DNA of 14,325 nucleotides, from the NCBI GenBank assembly GCA_947371715.1, contig CANBQQ010000036.1:1-14325 (forward strand), given 5' to 3'. The stretch's first letter is position 1. The number at the start of each line of letters is the position of its first letter. Source of the DNA: Flavipsychrobacter stenotrophus (GTDB lineage: Bacteria; Bacteroidota; Bacteroidia; Chitinophagales; Chitinophagaceae). Under the pieces are notes generated by a model, which was given only the letters and a program-made list of their open reading frames with translations, was not told the origin of the DNA and did not search any database. Position numbers and translations under genes: made by a program. Positions 7,119-13,692 of this stretch are shown here, in pieces.

Positions 7119-8043
7119 ACACGATGGTTGGACCTTTTACCTGGTTAATAATGGCACGGAAGAAATTCCATGTGTTTTGATTCTGTTCGGTGTATTCCTG
7201 AGGTAGCGGTGTGCTCCTCGTTGGCAATTCATGCCAGGGTACATTGGGATATTGGTGATGAGTGGCGTGTTCATTAAAGTTCATCAGTATCCATGAAAAT
7301 ATTGGTACGCGCTTAACTGAGCGGACATTAAAACGAACGCCTGTTCCGGTTGTAGTGTCATAGTGGAATATATAGACCAACATAGAGAGTACCCATGCAA
7401 ATGAAAGCATTGGGTAGCCCAGCGTGTAGAGGTATATCTCTTTACCAAGCAGAAAGTATACAGAGACGTGCAATGCTACACCTAACGAGAAGAGTGCTAT
7501 TGATTTCAGTTGATCTTTAATGCCCCAGTTGTTGAATGCAGGTGAGATCTTTTTGGATAATGATACAGGCACAAACAGGAATAATAAAATAGAAATAAGC
7601 GAGTGAAAGAAGAAGCCGCCAAAGAATACACTAATGTACCACACTATATAGCAATAGATCTTTCTAAGTACAGTAGGCGTGCCGGTTATTACAAATGTAT
7701 CAAGTGAAGAGGTGTGATGGTCTTTTCGATTGAAGCCATGGTGGAACATGTGGATCTTTCTGTAAATGGTGATGGGAACCATTATTGGGAGCAACACTAC
7801 AGAACCCCACAAGTCGTTTAGTTGCTTGTTGTTTCTAAAAAGTTTGTTGTGAGATGCTTCGTGACCAACAATGTAAAATCTGTAAAACCAGAGTCCCTGA
7901 AATATAAGTAAGGGGGTATAGATGATCCATTTTGTCCCCGTATTAATAGGTAAATGTTGTATGCCTACCGCTGCTACGCTGATGAGCACAAAAACAGAAA
8001 GTGTTTCGAAAATGAGTTTATTGTTTATTGATTGTTGTGACAT
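7099..8043 (-). CDS. Membrane fatty-acid desaturase-family diiron enzyme
   Basis: A 314-residue integral membrane protein with the three histidine boxes of membrane diiron desaturases/hydroxylases: HEASH (H61, H65), HMFHH (H98, H101, H102) and HATHH (H259, H262, H263). Hydrophobic stretches at about 12-57, 80-94, 130-162 and 180-228 supply the membrane helices that bring the boxes to the cytoplasmic face. The family introduces double bonds or hydroxyls into acyl chains or related lipids such as carotenoids, using O2 and reducing equivalents. The acyl specificity cannot be read here. It is the first gene of the operon, with ATG at 8043-8041 and TAA at 7101-7099; the GNAT gene starts 20 bases before its end. 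A perfect 9-bp inverted repeat 25 bases upstream of its start is a candidate operator, and an orphan terminator lies 158 bases upstream. Confidence 0.88.
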   Translation of the reverse strand: MSQQSINNKLIFETLSVFVLISVAAVGIQHLPINTGTKWIIYTPLLIFQGLWFYRFYIVGHEASHNKLFRNNKQLNDLWGSVVLLPIMVPITIYRKIHMFHHGFNRKDHHTSSLDTFVITGTPTVLRKIYCYIVWYISVFFGGFFFHSLISILLFLFVPVSLSKKISPAFNNWGIKDQLKSIALFSLGVALHVSVYFLLGKEIYLYTLGYPMLSFAWVLSMLVYIFHYDTTTGTGVRFNVRSVKRVPIFSWILMNFNEHATHHQYPNVPWHELPTRSTPLPQEYTEQNQNTWNFFRAIINQVKGPTIVYEDKTT

Positions 8044-8067
8044 CAGTGAGCGTGAAAAATGTTAGTG

Positions 8068-8096
8068 ATTGACAATGCAATAATATGATTGTCAAT
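8068..8096. promoter_or_regulatory. Perfect 9-11-9 inverted repeat, candidate operator of the desaturase operon
   Basis: ATTGACAAT (8068-8076) and ATTGTCAAT (8088-8096) are exact reverse complements separated by 11 bases, so their centres are 20 bases (about two helical turns) apart. It starts 25 bases upstream of the desaturase ATG. The half-site recurs at 8434-8442 and, with one mismatch, at 8397-8405, as expected for a dimeric DNA-binding protein. The regulator is unknown. Confidence 0.5.
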
Positions 8097-8199
8097 TAGC
8101 AAAAATCCAGCCAAAAATGAATGTATTGTTTAAGGTGCTCAAAGAAAGTTCAAAGTGGATGCTATGTGCACTCATAATAGTGCGGGAAAAAGAGTGCGC

Positions 8200-8232
8200 A
8201 AAAAAAGTCCCGAGATACCTTGGTATCTCGGG
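8200..8232 (-). terminator. Rho-independent terminator on the minus strand with no gene in front of it
   Basis: An 11-bp perfect stem, CCCGAGATACC (8209-8219) with GGTATCTCGGG (8222-8232), has a 2-base loop. On the minus strand it is followed by AC and seven T (complement of the A-run 8200-8206). There is no T-run on the plus side, so it acts on leftward transcripts. No leftward gene lies immediately upstream, which suggests either the end of a small RNA or a leader attenuator for the desaturase operon. Confidence 0.75.
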
Positions 8233-8291
8233 AAGGGACTGTACTTACTAACCCATCGTCAGCACAGCAAATATCTGAAAAAGGTTCGGAA

Positions 8292-8310
8292 TTGAAAAAT
8301 TATTTTTCAA
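8292..8310. promoter_or_regulatory. 19-bp AT-rich perfect palindrome
   Basis: TTGAAAAATTATTTTTCAA is a perfect 9-1-9 inverted repeat. It could be a protein-binding site or part of a folded leader RNA. Chance is not negligible in such AT-rich DNA. Confidence 0.4.
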
Positions 8311-8496
8311 ATAGCTGATATGGTTGTTGGTATTTTTATTTTATTGTTTTGTAGGCAGTAATGAGTTTCCAGTGTTTATAATATTACTATATGTTCATTA
8401 TCAATTAGATATGAGCGTTAGTTGAAGTGAATAATTGTCAATTTGTCGCACTTGAAAATTTATTAACGACAATATGGCTGATGGTTATTTCGAATT

Positions 8497-8511
8497 CGGA
8501 CATTATGTCCG
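8497..8511. promoter_or_regulatory. 15-bp perfect palindrome upstream of hsp20, candidate operator
   Basis: CGGACATTATGTCCG is a perfect 7-1-7 inverted repeat ending 72 bases before the hsp20 ATG. It does not match the CIRCE heat-shock operator (TTAGCACTC-N9-GAGTGCTAA). Its higher GC within an AT-rich region makes chance less likely than for the neighbouring palindrome. Confidence 0.45.
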
Positions 8512-8583
8512 ATAAAATCAATTGGTACTTAGTTTGATTTAGTACTAGCAAATCAATCATTAAAAACTAAAAAAATAAAAACT

Positions 8584-9030
8584 ATGTATCAGAAAAGAAG
8601 TTACGGAATGATGCCGGCCACATTTGGCGGATTATTGGAAAACATGCTGCACAATGGTATCAGCAGGATCAATGAAGATGCTACAGCAGGATCTACACCG
8701 GTGAATATACATGAAACAGATAAAGGCTATGATCTGCATGTAGTGGCTCCCGGCATCAGGAAAGAAGATTTCAAGATCAATGTTGATAAGAACGTATTGA
8801 CCGTCTCTTATGAGCACAAAGAAGAAACAAAAGAAGAAGGTAAGGAAGAGAACCAGGTGAAATACCTAAGGACCGAGTACAGTGTAAGATCTTTCAAGAG
8901 AAGCTTCACGCTGAATGAGAAGATAGATACCGGGGCAATATCCGCTAAATATAGCGATGGTATACTTAATGTATCCTTACCTAAAAAGGAAAATGCAGAG
9001 GTTCCTGTAAAGGAAATTGTGATCAACTAA
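8584..9030 (+). CDS. Hsp20/alpha-crystallin small heat-shock protein
   Basis: A 148-residue small heat-shock protein, an ATP-independent holdase that keeps unfolding proteins soluble until the DnaK/ClpB systems act. The alpha-crystallin domain spans about residues 37-140 (PVNIHETDKGYDLHVVAPGI at the start). It has the conserved signature AKYSDGILNVSLPK near 125-138, the family A-x-x-x-x-G-x-L motif. The C-terminal EIVIN tail supplies the I-x-I motif used in oligomer assembly. Length is normal for a bacterial member. The ATG at 8584 follows an almost pure A/T leader without Shine-Dalgarno sequence, common for highly expressed Bacteroidota genes. It is monocistronic: a hairpin terminator follows 23 bases after its stop. 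The palindrome at 8497-8511 may control it, by inference only. Confidence 0.93.
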   Translation: MYQKRSYGMMPATFGGLLENMLHNGISRINEDATAGSTPVNIHETDKGYDLHVVAPGIRKEDFKINVDKNVLTVSYEHKEETKEEGKEENQVKYLRTEYSVRSFKRSFTLNEKIDTGAISAKYSDGILNVSLPKKENAEVPVKEIVIN

Positions 9031-9053
9031 GAGTAATAGTGTGTGTGAATGTG

Positions 9054-9083
9054 AAGGGCAGTGCCGCAAGGTGCTGCCCTTTG
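9054..9083 (+). terminator. Intrinsic terminator after hsp20
   Basis: A stem of about 12 pairs, core GGGCAGTGCC (9056-9065) with GGTGCTGCCC (9070-9079) including two G-T wobbles, closes a GCAA tetraloop of the GNRA type. It is flanked by AA and TT and followed by TTTGCTATTTC. It separates hsp20 from rmlB. Confidence 0.75.
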
Positions 9084-9166
9084 CTATTTCATTATATCTG
9101 CTTAAAATGTAGATTTAGTAATTCTATAATTTTCACTCTTCAATATTTTGAACTATTTTCGCCCTC

Positions 9167-10216
9167 ATGGAAAAAACTCTGTTGATAACTGGTGGGGCGG
9201 GATTCATTGGCTCCCATGTTGTAAGATTATTTGTTCAGAAACATCCTGAATACCATATCGTTAACCTGGATGCGCTTACCTATGCAGGTAACTTAGAAAA
9301 CCTGAAGGATATTGAGAATGAGCCGAATTATACATTCGAACATGCCAATATTAATGACGCAGAAAAAATCACCGAACTTTTTAATAAATATAAGTTTGAT
9401 GGCGTAGTGCACCTTGCTGCTGAAAGTCATGTAGACCGTTCTATAACTGACCCAAATGCATTTATACAAACGAATGTAATGGGCACAGCCAACCTGCTTA
9501 ATGCAGCACTGGCAGCATGGAAGGGTAACTTTGAGGGAAAGCGTTTCTACCATGTTTCTACAGATGAGGTATATGGTTCACTTGGTGATACCGGCTTCTT
9601 CCTTGAAACAACGCCTTACGATCCACAATCTCCATATTCTGCATCTAAAGCAGCGTCAGATCATTTGGTGCGTGCCTACGGTAATACTTATCATATGCCA
9701 TTTGTGTTGACCAATTGTTCTAACAATTACGGTCCTAATCATTTTCCTGAGAAACTGATACCGCTGTTTATTAATAATATCCGCAACAAGAAGCCATTGC
9801 CTGTTTATGGAGATGGTAAATACACCCGCGACTGGTTGTATGTTATAGACCATGCAAGGGCTATAGAACTTGTATTTGAGAAGGGTAGAAATGGTGAAAC
9901 TTACAATATCGGAGGTTTCAATGAGTGGCAGAATATTGAATTGGTGAAGTTGTTGTGCCGCGAGATGGACGAGAAGCTGGGCCGTGAAAAGGGTGAATCT
10001 GAGCAGTTGATCACATACATCAAGGATCGTCCGGGACACGACAGGCGCTATGCAATTGATGCAACTAAACTAAACAAAGAGTTGGGCTGGTATCCGTCAG
10101 TTACCTTTGAAGAGGGATTGAGCAAGACGATCGACTGGTATCTGGCTAATGAAGAATGGCTAAATAACGTGACTTCTGGTGACTATCAAAAGTATTACAC
10201 CAAGCAGTATAATTAA
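9167..10216 (+). CDS. rmlB: dTDP-glucose 4,6-dehydratase
   Basis: A 349-residue extended short-chain dehydrogenase that converts dTDP-glucose to dTDP-4-keto-6-deoxyglucose with tightly bound NAD+. Evidence includes the NAD-binding TGGAGFIGSH (G9, G12, G15) and the family-specific STDEVYG (T132, D133, E134: the catalytic Thr-Asp-Glu). The YSASK pair is Y157 and K161, followed by NCSNNYGPNHFPEKLIP. Full length and typical C-terminus. The ATG at 9167 (MEKTLLITGG) lies directly before the Rossmann strand, so the start is secure. It heads a two-gene unit with rmlA, 29 bases apart, and that gap is almost entirely a 7-bp tandem repeat. rmlC and rmlD are not adjacent, so the end sugar (rhamnose or another 6-deoxyhexose) cannot be told. 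Confidence 0.96.
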   Translation: MEKTLLITGGAGFIGSHVVRLFVQKHPEYHIVNLDALTYAGNLENLKDIENEPNYTFEHANINDAEKITELFNKYKFDGVVHLAAESHVDRSITDPNAFIQTNVMGTANLLNAALAAWKGNFEGKRFYHVSTDEVYGSLGDTGFFLETTPYDPQSPYSASKAASDHLVRAYGNTYHMPFVLTNCSNNYGPNHFPEKLIPLFINNIRNKKPLPVYGDGKYTRDWLYVIDHARAIELVFEKGRNGETYNIGGFNEWQNIELVKLLCREMDEKLGREKGESEQLITYIKDRPGHDRRYAIDATKLNKELGWYPSVTFEEGLSKTIDWYLANEEWLNNVTSGDYQKYYTKQYN

Positions 10217-10218
10217 TT

Positions 10219-10242
10219 ACTTACGACTTACAACTTACGACT
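10219..10242 (+). repeat. 7-bp tandem repeat filling the rmlB-rmlA gap
   Basis: Units ACTTACG, ACTTACA, ACTTACG and a partial ACT run in register. This is the reverse complement of the AGTCGTA heptamer seen after moxR. It occupies 24 of the 29 bases between the rmlB stop (10214-10216) and the rmlA ATG (10246), so a change in copy number would alter the spacing upstream of rmlA. Confidence 0.85.
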
Positions 10243-10245
10243 AAT

Positions 10246-11112
10246 ATGAAAGGAATTATTCTTGCAGGTGGATCAGGTACAAGGTTGTACCCATTGACAA
10301 TAGCGGTAAGTAAGCAGCTGATGCCTGTTTATGATAAACCAATGATCTATTATCCATTGTCTACTTTGCTATTAGCTGGTATCAATGAGATATTGATCAT
10401 AACCACACCTGAAGATCAGCCTGCATTTAAGAAGTTGCTTGGAGATGGTAGCCAGATAGGTTGCAGTTTTGAGTATGTAGTACAGCCTAAGCCGGAAGGT
10501 TTGGCACAGGCATTTATATTAGGTGCTGATTTTGTAGGTAATAATCCTGCGGCATTGGTACTTGGTGATAACATATTCCACGGTTCCGGAATGGGTACAT
10601 TGCTTAAGAATAATGCTAATCCGGATGGTGCTGTTGTATTCGCTTACCAGGTTCATGATCCTGAGCGTTATGGCGTAGTAGAATTTGACAAGAACTATAA
10701 TGTATTGAGCATAGAGGAAAAGCCTGAAAAGCCTAAATCAAACTTCGCTGTACCAGGTTTGTACTTCTATGATAATGATATTGTGCCTATTGCAAAATCT
10801 ATCAAGCCTTCTCATAGAGGAGAACTGGAGATAACAGATATCAATAAGGTATACCTGGAGAAAGGTAAACTGAAAGTGGGTGTATTAGACCGCGGAACTG
10901 CATGGTTAGATACCGGTACATTTGATTCATTGATTGAGGCCGGCGAATTTATCGAAGTGATAGAAAAGCGCCAGGGCTTGAAGATCGGTTGTATTGAAGA
11001 GATCGCTTACCGCAACGGTTGGATCAACGATGAGCAGATGGAAAAACAAGCTAAGATCTATATGAAGAGTGGATACGGTAAGTATCTGCAGGGATTGATA
11101 GGTAATTTATGA
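10246..11112 (+). CDS. rmlA: Glucose-1-phosphate thymidylyltransferase
   Basis: A 288-residue nucleotidyltransferase that makes dTDP-glucose from dTTP and glucose-1-phosphate, the step before RmlB. The signature GGSGTRLYPLT (residues 8-18) binds the nucleotide, followed by SKQLMPVYDKPMIYYPLSTL, then LVLGDNIFHG with the metal-binding Asp, SIEEKPEKPKS, and TAWLDTGTFDSL. Length matches the RmlA family. The ATG at 10246 begins MKGIILAGGSGTR, so the start is secure. Expression probably depends on the rmlB promoter. A canonical terminator and then the dispersed palindrome copy 2 follow, ending the unit where it meets the convergent flavoprotein gene. Confidence 0.96.
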   Translation: MKGIILAGGSGTRLYPLTIAVSKQLMPVYDKPMIYYPLSTLLLAGINEILIITTPEDQPAFKKLLGDGSQIGCSFEYVVQPKPEGLAQAFILGADFVGNNPAALVLGDNIFHGSGMGTLLKNNANPDGAVVFAYQVHDPERYGVVEFDKNYNVLSIEEKPEKPKSNFAVPGLYFYDNDIVPIAKSIKPSHRGELEITDINKVYLEKGKLKVGVLDRGTAWLDTGTFDSLIEAGEFIEVIEKRQGLKIGCIEEIAYRNGWINDEQMEKQAKIYMKSGYGKYLQGLIGNL

Positions 11113-11133
11113 TCTTTTCGAATTTTATTGTTG

Positions 11134-11166
11134 ATAGCCCGAATCTTTTTGGTTCGGGCTATTTTG
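11134..11166 (+). terminator. Intrinsic terminator after rmlA
   Basis: A 10-bp stem, ATAGCCCGAA (11134-11143) with TTCGGGCTAT (11153-11162), can be extended inward by T-G and C-G pairs to leave a TTTTT loop. It is followed by TTTGTTATT. It lies 21 bases past the rmlA stop. Confidence 0.75.
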
Positions 11167-11174
11167 TTATTGAG

Positions 11175-11208
11175 AGATTTGACAACTTTTTAGAAAGTTG
11201 TCAAATCT
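11175..11208. terminator. Dispersed palindrome at a convergent junction, copy 2 (probable bidirectional terminator)
   Basis: A perfect 15-bp stem, AGATTTGACAACTTT (11175-11189) with its complement (11194-11208), closes a TTAG loop. Its 32-base core (11176-11207) differs from copy 1 at 5516-5547 only by G to A in the loop. It lies 28 bases past the stop of the minus-strand flavoprotein gene and after the rmlA terminator, again between converging genes. Confidence 0.75.
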
Positions 11209-11236
11209 GATGCGTGTAAATAAAGTAACGGAAATG

Positions 11237-12394
11237 CTAAACTATACTCTGTATGTATTTTCTGATTCGTTTGTTCTTTCCGATGAAGAAGACAATGTCG
11301 AGTAGGAAGGGTAGCTTGGAAAGCGTACGTTGAGCCTTGTAGCTGCTATAGAGCCCGTCTACAATAGATGACTGCAGCACATTGTCGTAGCCTTTCATAA
11401 ACTCTGCACTGAAGTCATTGGCCTTAAATGAGCGGATCAACTGATCTGCAGCTATTTTGCCGCTCATTACGGCATTGCCCATACCTGTGCCTGATAGCGG
11501 GTTAGAGAGTGACGCTGCATCACCAATTAGCATAAAACGCTTGCCTGAAACAGTACCAATTGTAGATCCGAGCGGTACGCCAAAACCTTCGAGTGTGGAT
11601 ACCTGTTCTGCATTGGCGAATTTCTCAGCCAGCTCAGGGCTTTGCTTGAAGTAGTCGTAAAATGACTCTTTAAGATTGATCTTGTTCTCAGAAATATTGC
11701 TGGAAAGCAAGCCAAAGCCTACATTAGACAGGTTGCCTTCAATAGGGAATACCCACAGGTAATTGAGGTTGTATTTGGAGCTAAAAAACACCTCGCTGGT
11801 AAAGTTGTCGGTGTTCTTGACATTTTTGTAATATGCTCTTACAGCACCCAGGTAATGAGCTCTATCCAGTGTTTTTTCGGTCAATTGCTTGGCAACAGTA
11901 GAGTGAGCACCGTCGGCGCCAATGATCATTTTTGCCGAGTATACAACAGGTGAGTTCTTGATCGTGAGTGTTACGCCATCATCGGTTACCGTTATTTTGT
12001 CGGGGACAGTTGCGGTGAAAATATCGGTACTTGTATATTTTCTCACCGTATTAAGGAGGTAGTTGTCGAACTCTAACCTTGGACATGTATATGATTCACT
12101 TACCCAATCGAAGGTGAGTGATTTACCCTTATAATGAACCGTTGTATGTTTTAGGACCAGTGTTTTGGGAAAGTCAATGAAGTCTTTTTCGAAGCCGGGT
12201 AGAATAGCGTTCAGTGTTTCCACTGCCTTTTTGTGCAACAGTTCACCGCACACTTTATCTCTTGGGAATTCACTCTTATCTATGATAGCCACCTTAAGCC
12301 CGGCCTGATGTAATGCCAATGCACAGCTGGTGCCACCGGGGCCGGCACCTAATATCAGTACATCATATTGCTTTACATCTGCGCTTTCAGTCAT
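11237..12394 (-). CDS. Geranylgeranyl-reductase-family FAD oxidoreductase, downstream copy
   Basis: A 385-residue flavoprotein. It has the FAD-binding Rossmann motif LGAGPGG (15-21), acidic D39 ending the second strand, and PRDKVCGE (44-51), which resembles the PRxKxCGG segment of geranylgeranyl reductases. YTCPRLEFDNYL (102-113), IIGADG (157-162) with the following STVAKQL, and the second FAD motif GDAASLSNPLSGTGMG (291-306) complete the pattern. Family members reduce isoprenoid double bonds or oxidise aromatic or lipid substrates; the substrate is not readable here. It aligns without gaps to the upstream copy over all 385 residues at about 60% identity by my hand count (230 matches). It lies 28 bases after that gene and is probably co-transcribed with it. 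The hydrophobic C-terminal stretch LPFLLDIVFFIG (361-372) may lie against the membrane. Confidence 0.85.
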   Translation of the reverse strand: MTESADVKQYDVLILGAGPGGTSCALALHQAGLKVAIIDKSEFPRDKVCGELLHKKAVETLNAILPGFEKDFIDFPKTLVLKHTTVHYKGKSLTFDWVSESYTCPRLEFDNYLLNTVRKYTSTDIFTATVPDKITVTDDGVTLTIKNSPVVYSAKMIIGADGAHSTVAKQLTEKTLDRAHYLGAVRAYYKNVKNTDNFTSEVFFSSKYNLNYLWVFPIEGNLSNVGFGLLSSNISENKINLKESFYDYFKQSPELAEKFANAEQVSTLEGFGVPLGSTIGTVSGKRFMLIGDAASLSNPLSGTGMGNAVMSGKIAADQLIRSFKANDFSAEFMKGYDNVLQSSIVDGLYSSYKAQRTLSKLPFLLDIVFFIGKNKRIRKYIQSIV

Positions 12395-12422
12395 GGGGTA
12401 TTTTCAATTATATACTATACAA

Positions 12423-13580
12423 TTATACTAAACTTTGTATTTTTTTCTTTATCCACTCATACTGGGCCAACCAAAAAAGTATGTCGAGTATGAATGGAAC
12501 GCCGGCCAAAAATCTTGTTGCCTTATAGCTGGCAACCAGGTCTTTGTATATCTGCTTATCAAGTAGTGCATTATATGACTGCATGAAAGTGGCACTGAAA
12601 TTTTGCTGCTTAAAGCATTCTTTTACCTGATCTGCAGCCAGCTTGCCGCTCACTACAGCATTGCCCATGCCTGTGCCTGAGATAGGGTTGGTAAGTGATG
12701 CCGCATCTCCGATCAGCAGGAATCTGTCGCCGGATACAGTGCCCATAACCGAACCAATAGCTACACCAAATCCTTCCAGCGGACCTTCTTGTTTTGCATT
12801 TTGGAATTTCTCGCCAAGGTCCTTATCAATTTTGAAGTATTGATAAAATGACTCTTTGAGGTTGATCTTCTTTTTTGAAATATCGCTGGACAACAGGCCG
12901 AAACCCACATTGGCCCTGCCACCCTCTACAGGGAATACCCACATGCAGTTGAGGTGATATTTGGAGTTGAAGTAGATCTCGGAAGTGTTACTTTTAAGAT
13001 CTGTGATGCCCGAGAAATACGTTCTGACTGCCCCGAGGTAATGCTCTTTATTGATGACCTTGTGCGCTAACTGCTTAGCCACTGTTGAGTTAACACCATC
13101 TGCACCGATGAGTATTTTAGTCCTGAAAGAATGATCCAGACCCTTTATGGTTATTGTTATTCCTTGTTCGTCGGTAATGAATTTATCGGGTGTAGTATTG
13201 GTGAACACATCAATATTACCGGCTTCTTTTACCTTGTTGAGCAGATAATTATCGAAGTGTATGCGCGGACATGTGTAAGATTCTCCCTCCCAGTTATAGG
13301 TAACTACTTTGCCCTTGTAGTGCATTTTGGTGTGCTTCAATACCAGGGTTTTGGGGAATTTGGTAAATTCTTCTTTGAAACCTGGAATGATGGAGTTAAA
13401 AGTTTCTACTGTCTTCTTGTGCATCAACTCGCCGCACACCTTGTCACGAGGGAAATCACTTTTATCTATAATGGCTACTTTGAGTCCGGAGTCTTTAAGA
13501 GCAAGGGCACAGCTTGTACCACCCGGACCGGCACCAATGATCACTACATCATACGCTCTTATTTCGCCCCTGTTCTCCAT
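12423..13580 (-). CDS. Geranylgeranyl-reductase-family FAD oxidoreductase, upstream copy
   Basis: A 385-residue paralogue of the next gene, with IGAGPGG (15-21), D39, PRDKVCGE (44-51), YTCPRIHFDNYL (102-113), LIGADG (157-162) and GDAASLTNPISGTGMG (291-306). The GADG and GDAAS motifs that hold FAD are intact, so both copies look functional. The most divergent stretch is about 115-160, with further variation at 188-205 and 340-375, where substrate or partner specificity could have drifted. The ATG at 13580-13578 is preceded 6 bases upstream by a short hairpin (13587-13604). The gene follows the permease gene in the same direction after 112 bases, so it could have its own promoter or partly share that transcript. 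A tandem duplication followed by divergence is the simple reading. Confidence 0.85.
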   Translation of the reverse strand: MENRGEIRAYDVVIIGAGPGGTSCALALKDSGLKVAIIDKSDFPRDKVCGELMHKKTVETFNSIIPGFKEEFTKFPKTLVLKHTKMHYKGKVVTYNWEGESYTCPRIHFDNYLLNKVKEAGNIDVFTNTTPDKFITDEQGITITIKGLDHSFRTKILIGADGVNSTVAKQLAHKVINKEHYLGAVRTYFSGITDLKSNTSEIYFNSKYHLNCMWVFPVEGGRANVGFGLLSSDISKKKINLKESFYQYFKIDKDLGEKFQNAKQEGPLEGFGVAIGSVMGTVSGDRFLLIGDAASLTNPISGTGMGNAVVSGKLAADQVKECFKQQNFSATFMQSYNALLDKQIYKDLVASYKATRFLAGVPFILDILFWLAQYEWIKKKIQSLV

Positions 13581-13586
13581 TATAAT

Positions 13587-13604
13587 AATACCGTAAGCGG
13601 TATT
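13587..13604. promoter_or_regulatory. Inverted repeat next to the flavoprotein start codon
   Basis: AATACCG (13587-13593) and CGGTATT (13598-13604) are perfect complements with a TAAG loop. The element ends 6 bases upstream of the ATG, over the place where a ribosome-binding site would sit. It could be a repressor operator (TACCG-N4-CGGTA style) or a translation-modulating hairpin. Confidence 0.4.
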
Positions 13605-13692
13605 TTGTGTAAAAATAATAAATAAAAGTTAAACAAAATGCTGATCAATATCATATATCTCAATACGGGTATTTATTAAAGACTGGTTCTAT

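Larger units (their letters stand above)
8044..8583. other. 540-bp divergent intergenic region rich in inverted repeats
   Basis: No convincing coding frame is present between the divergent desaturase operon and hsp20. The region is AT-rich. It contains, from left to right, an inverted repeat at 8068-8096, a minus-strand intrinsic terminator at 8200-8232, a 19-bp palindrome at 8292-8310, and half-sites related to ATTGTCAAT at 8397-8405 (one mismatch) and 8434-8442. Further right are a TTGTCG/CGACAA pair at 8443-8448 and 8467-8472, a 15-bp palindrome at 8497-8511, and a GTACT/AGTAC pair at 8525-8545. It must hold promoters for both directions. I could not place a confident TAnnTTTG element for either. 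Confidence 0.8.

Noticed and set aside
8233..8460. tmRNA, signal recognition particle RNA or tRNA before the orphan terminator
   Set aside because: I found none of their conserved elements (no tRNA-like acceptor arm, no GGAAG-type SRP loop), so only an unspecified small RNA or leader is proposed.
5516..11208. The two palindromes as ends of a 5.7-kb mobile element
   Set aside because: Each copy is a self-contained palindrome at a convergent junction, no transposase or integrase lies between them, and no target-site duplication is visible.
13131..13625. 164-codon plus-strand open frame opposite the upstream flavoprotein gene
   Set aside because: It is antisense to a conserved FAD enzyme whose motifs are intact, and the translation shows no family feature.
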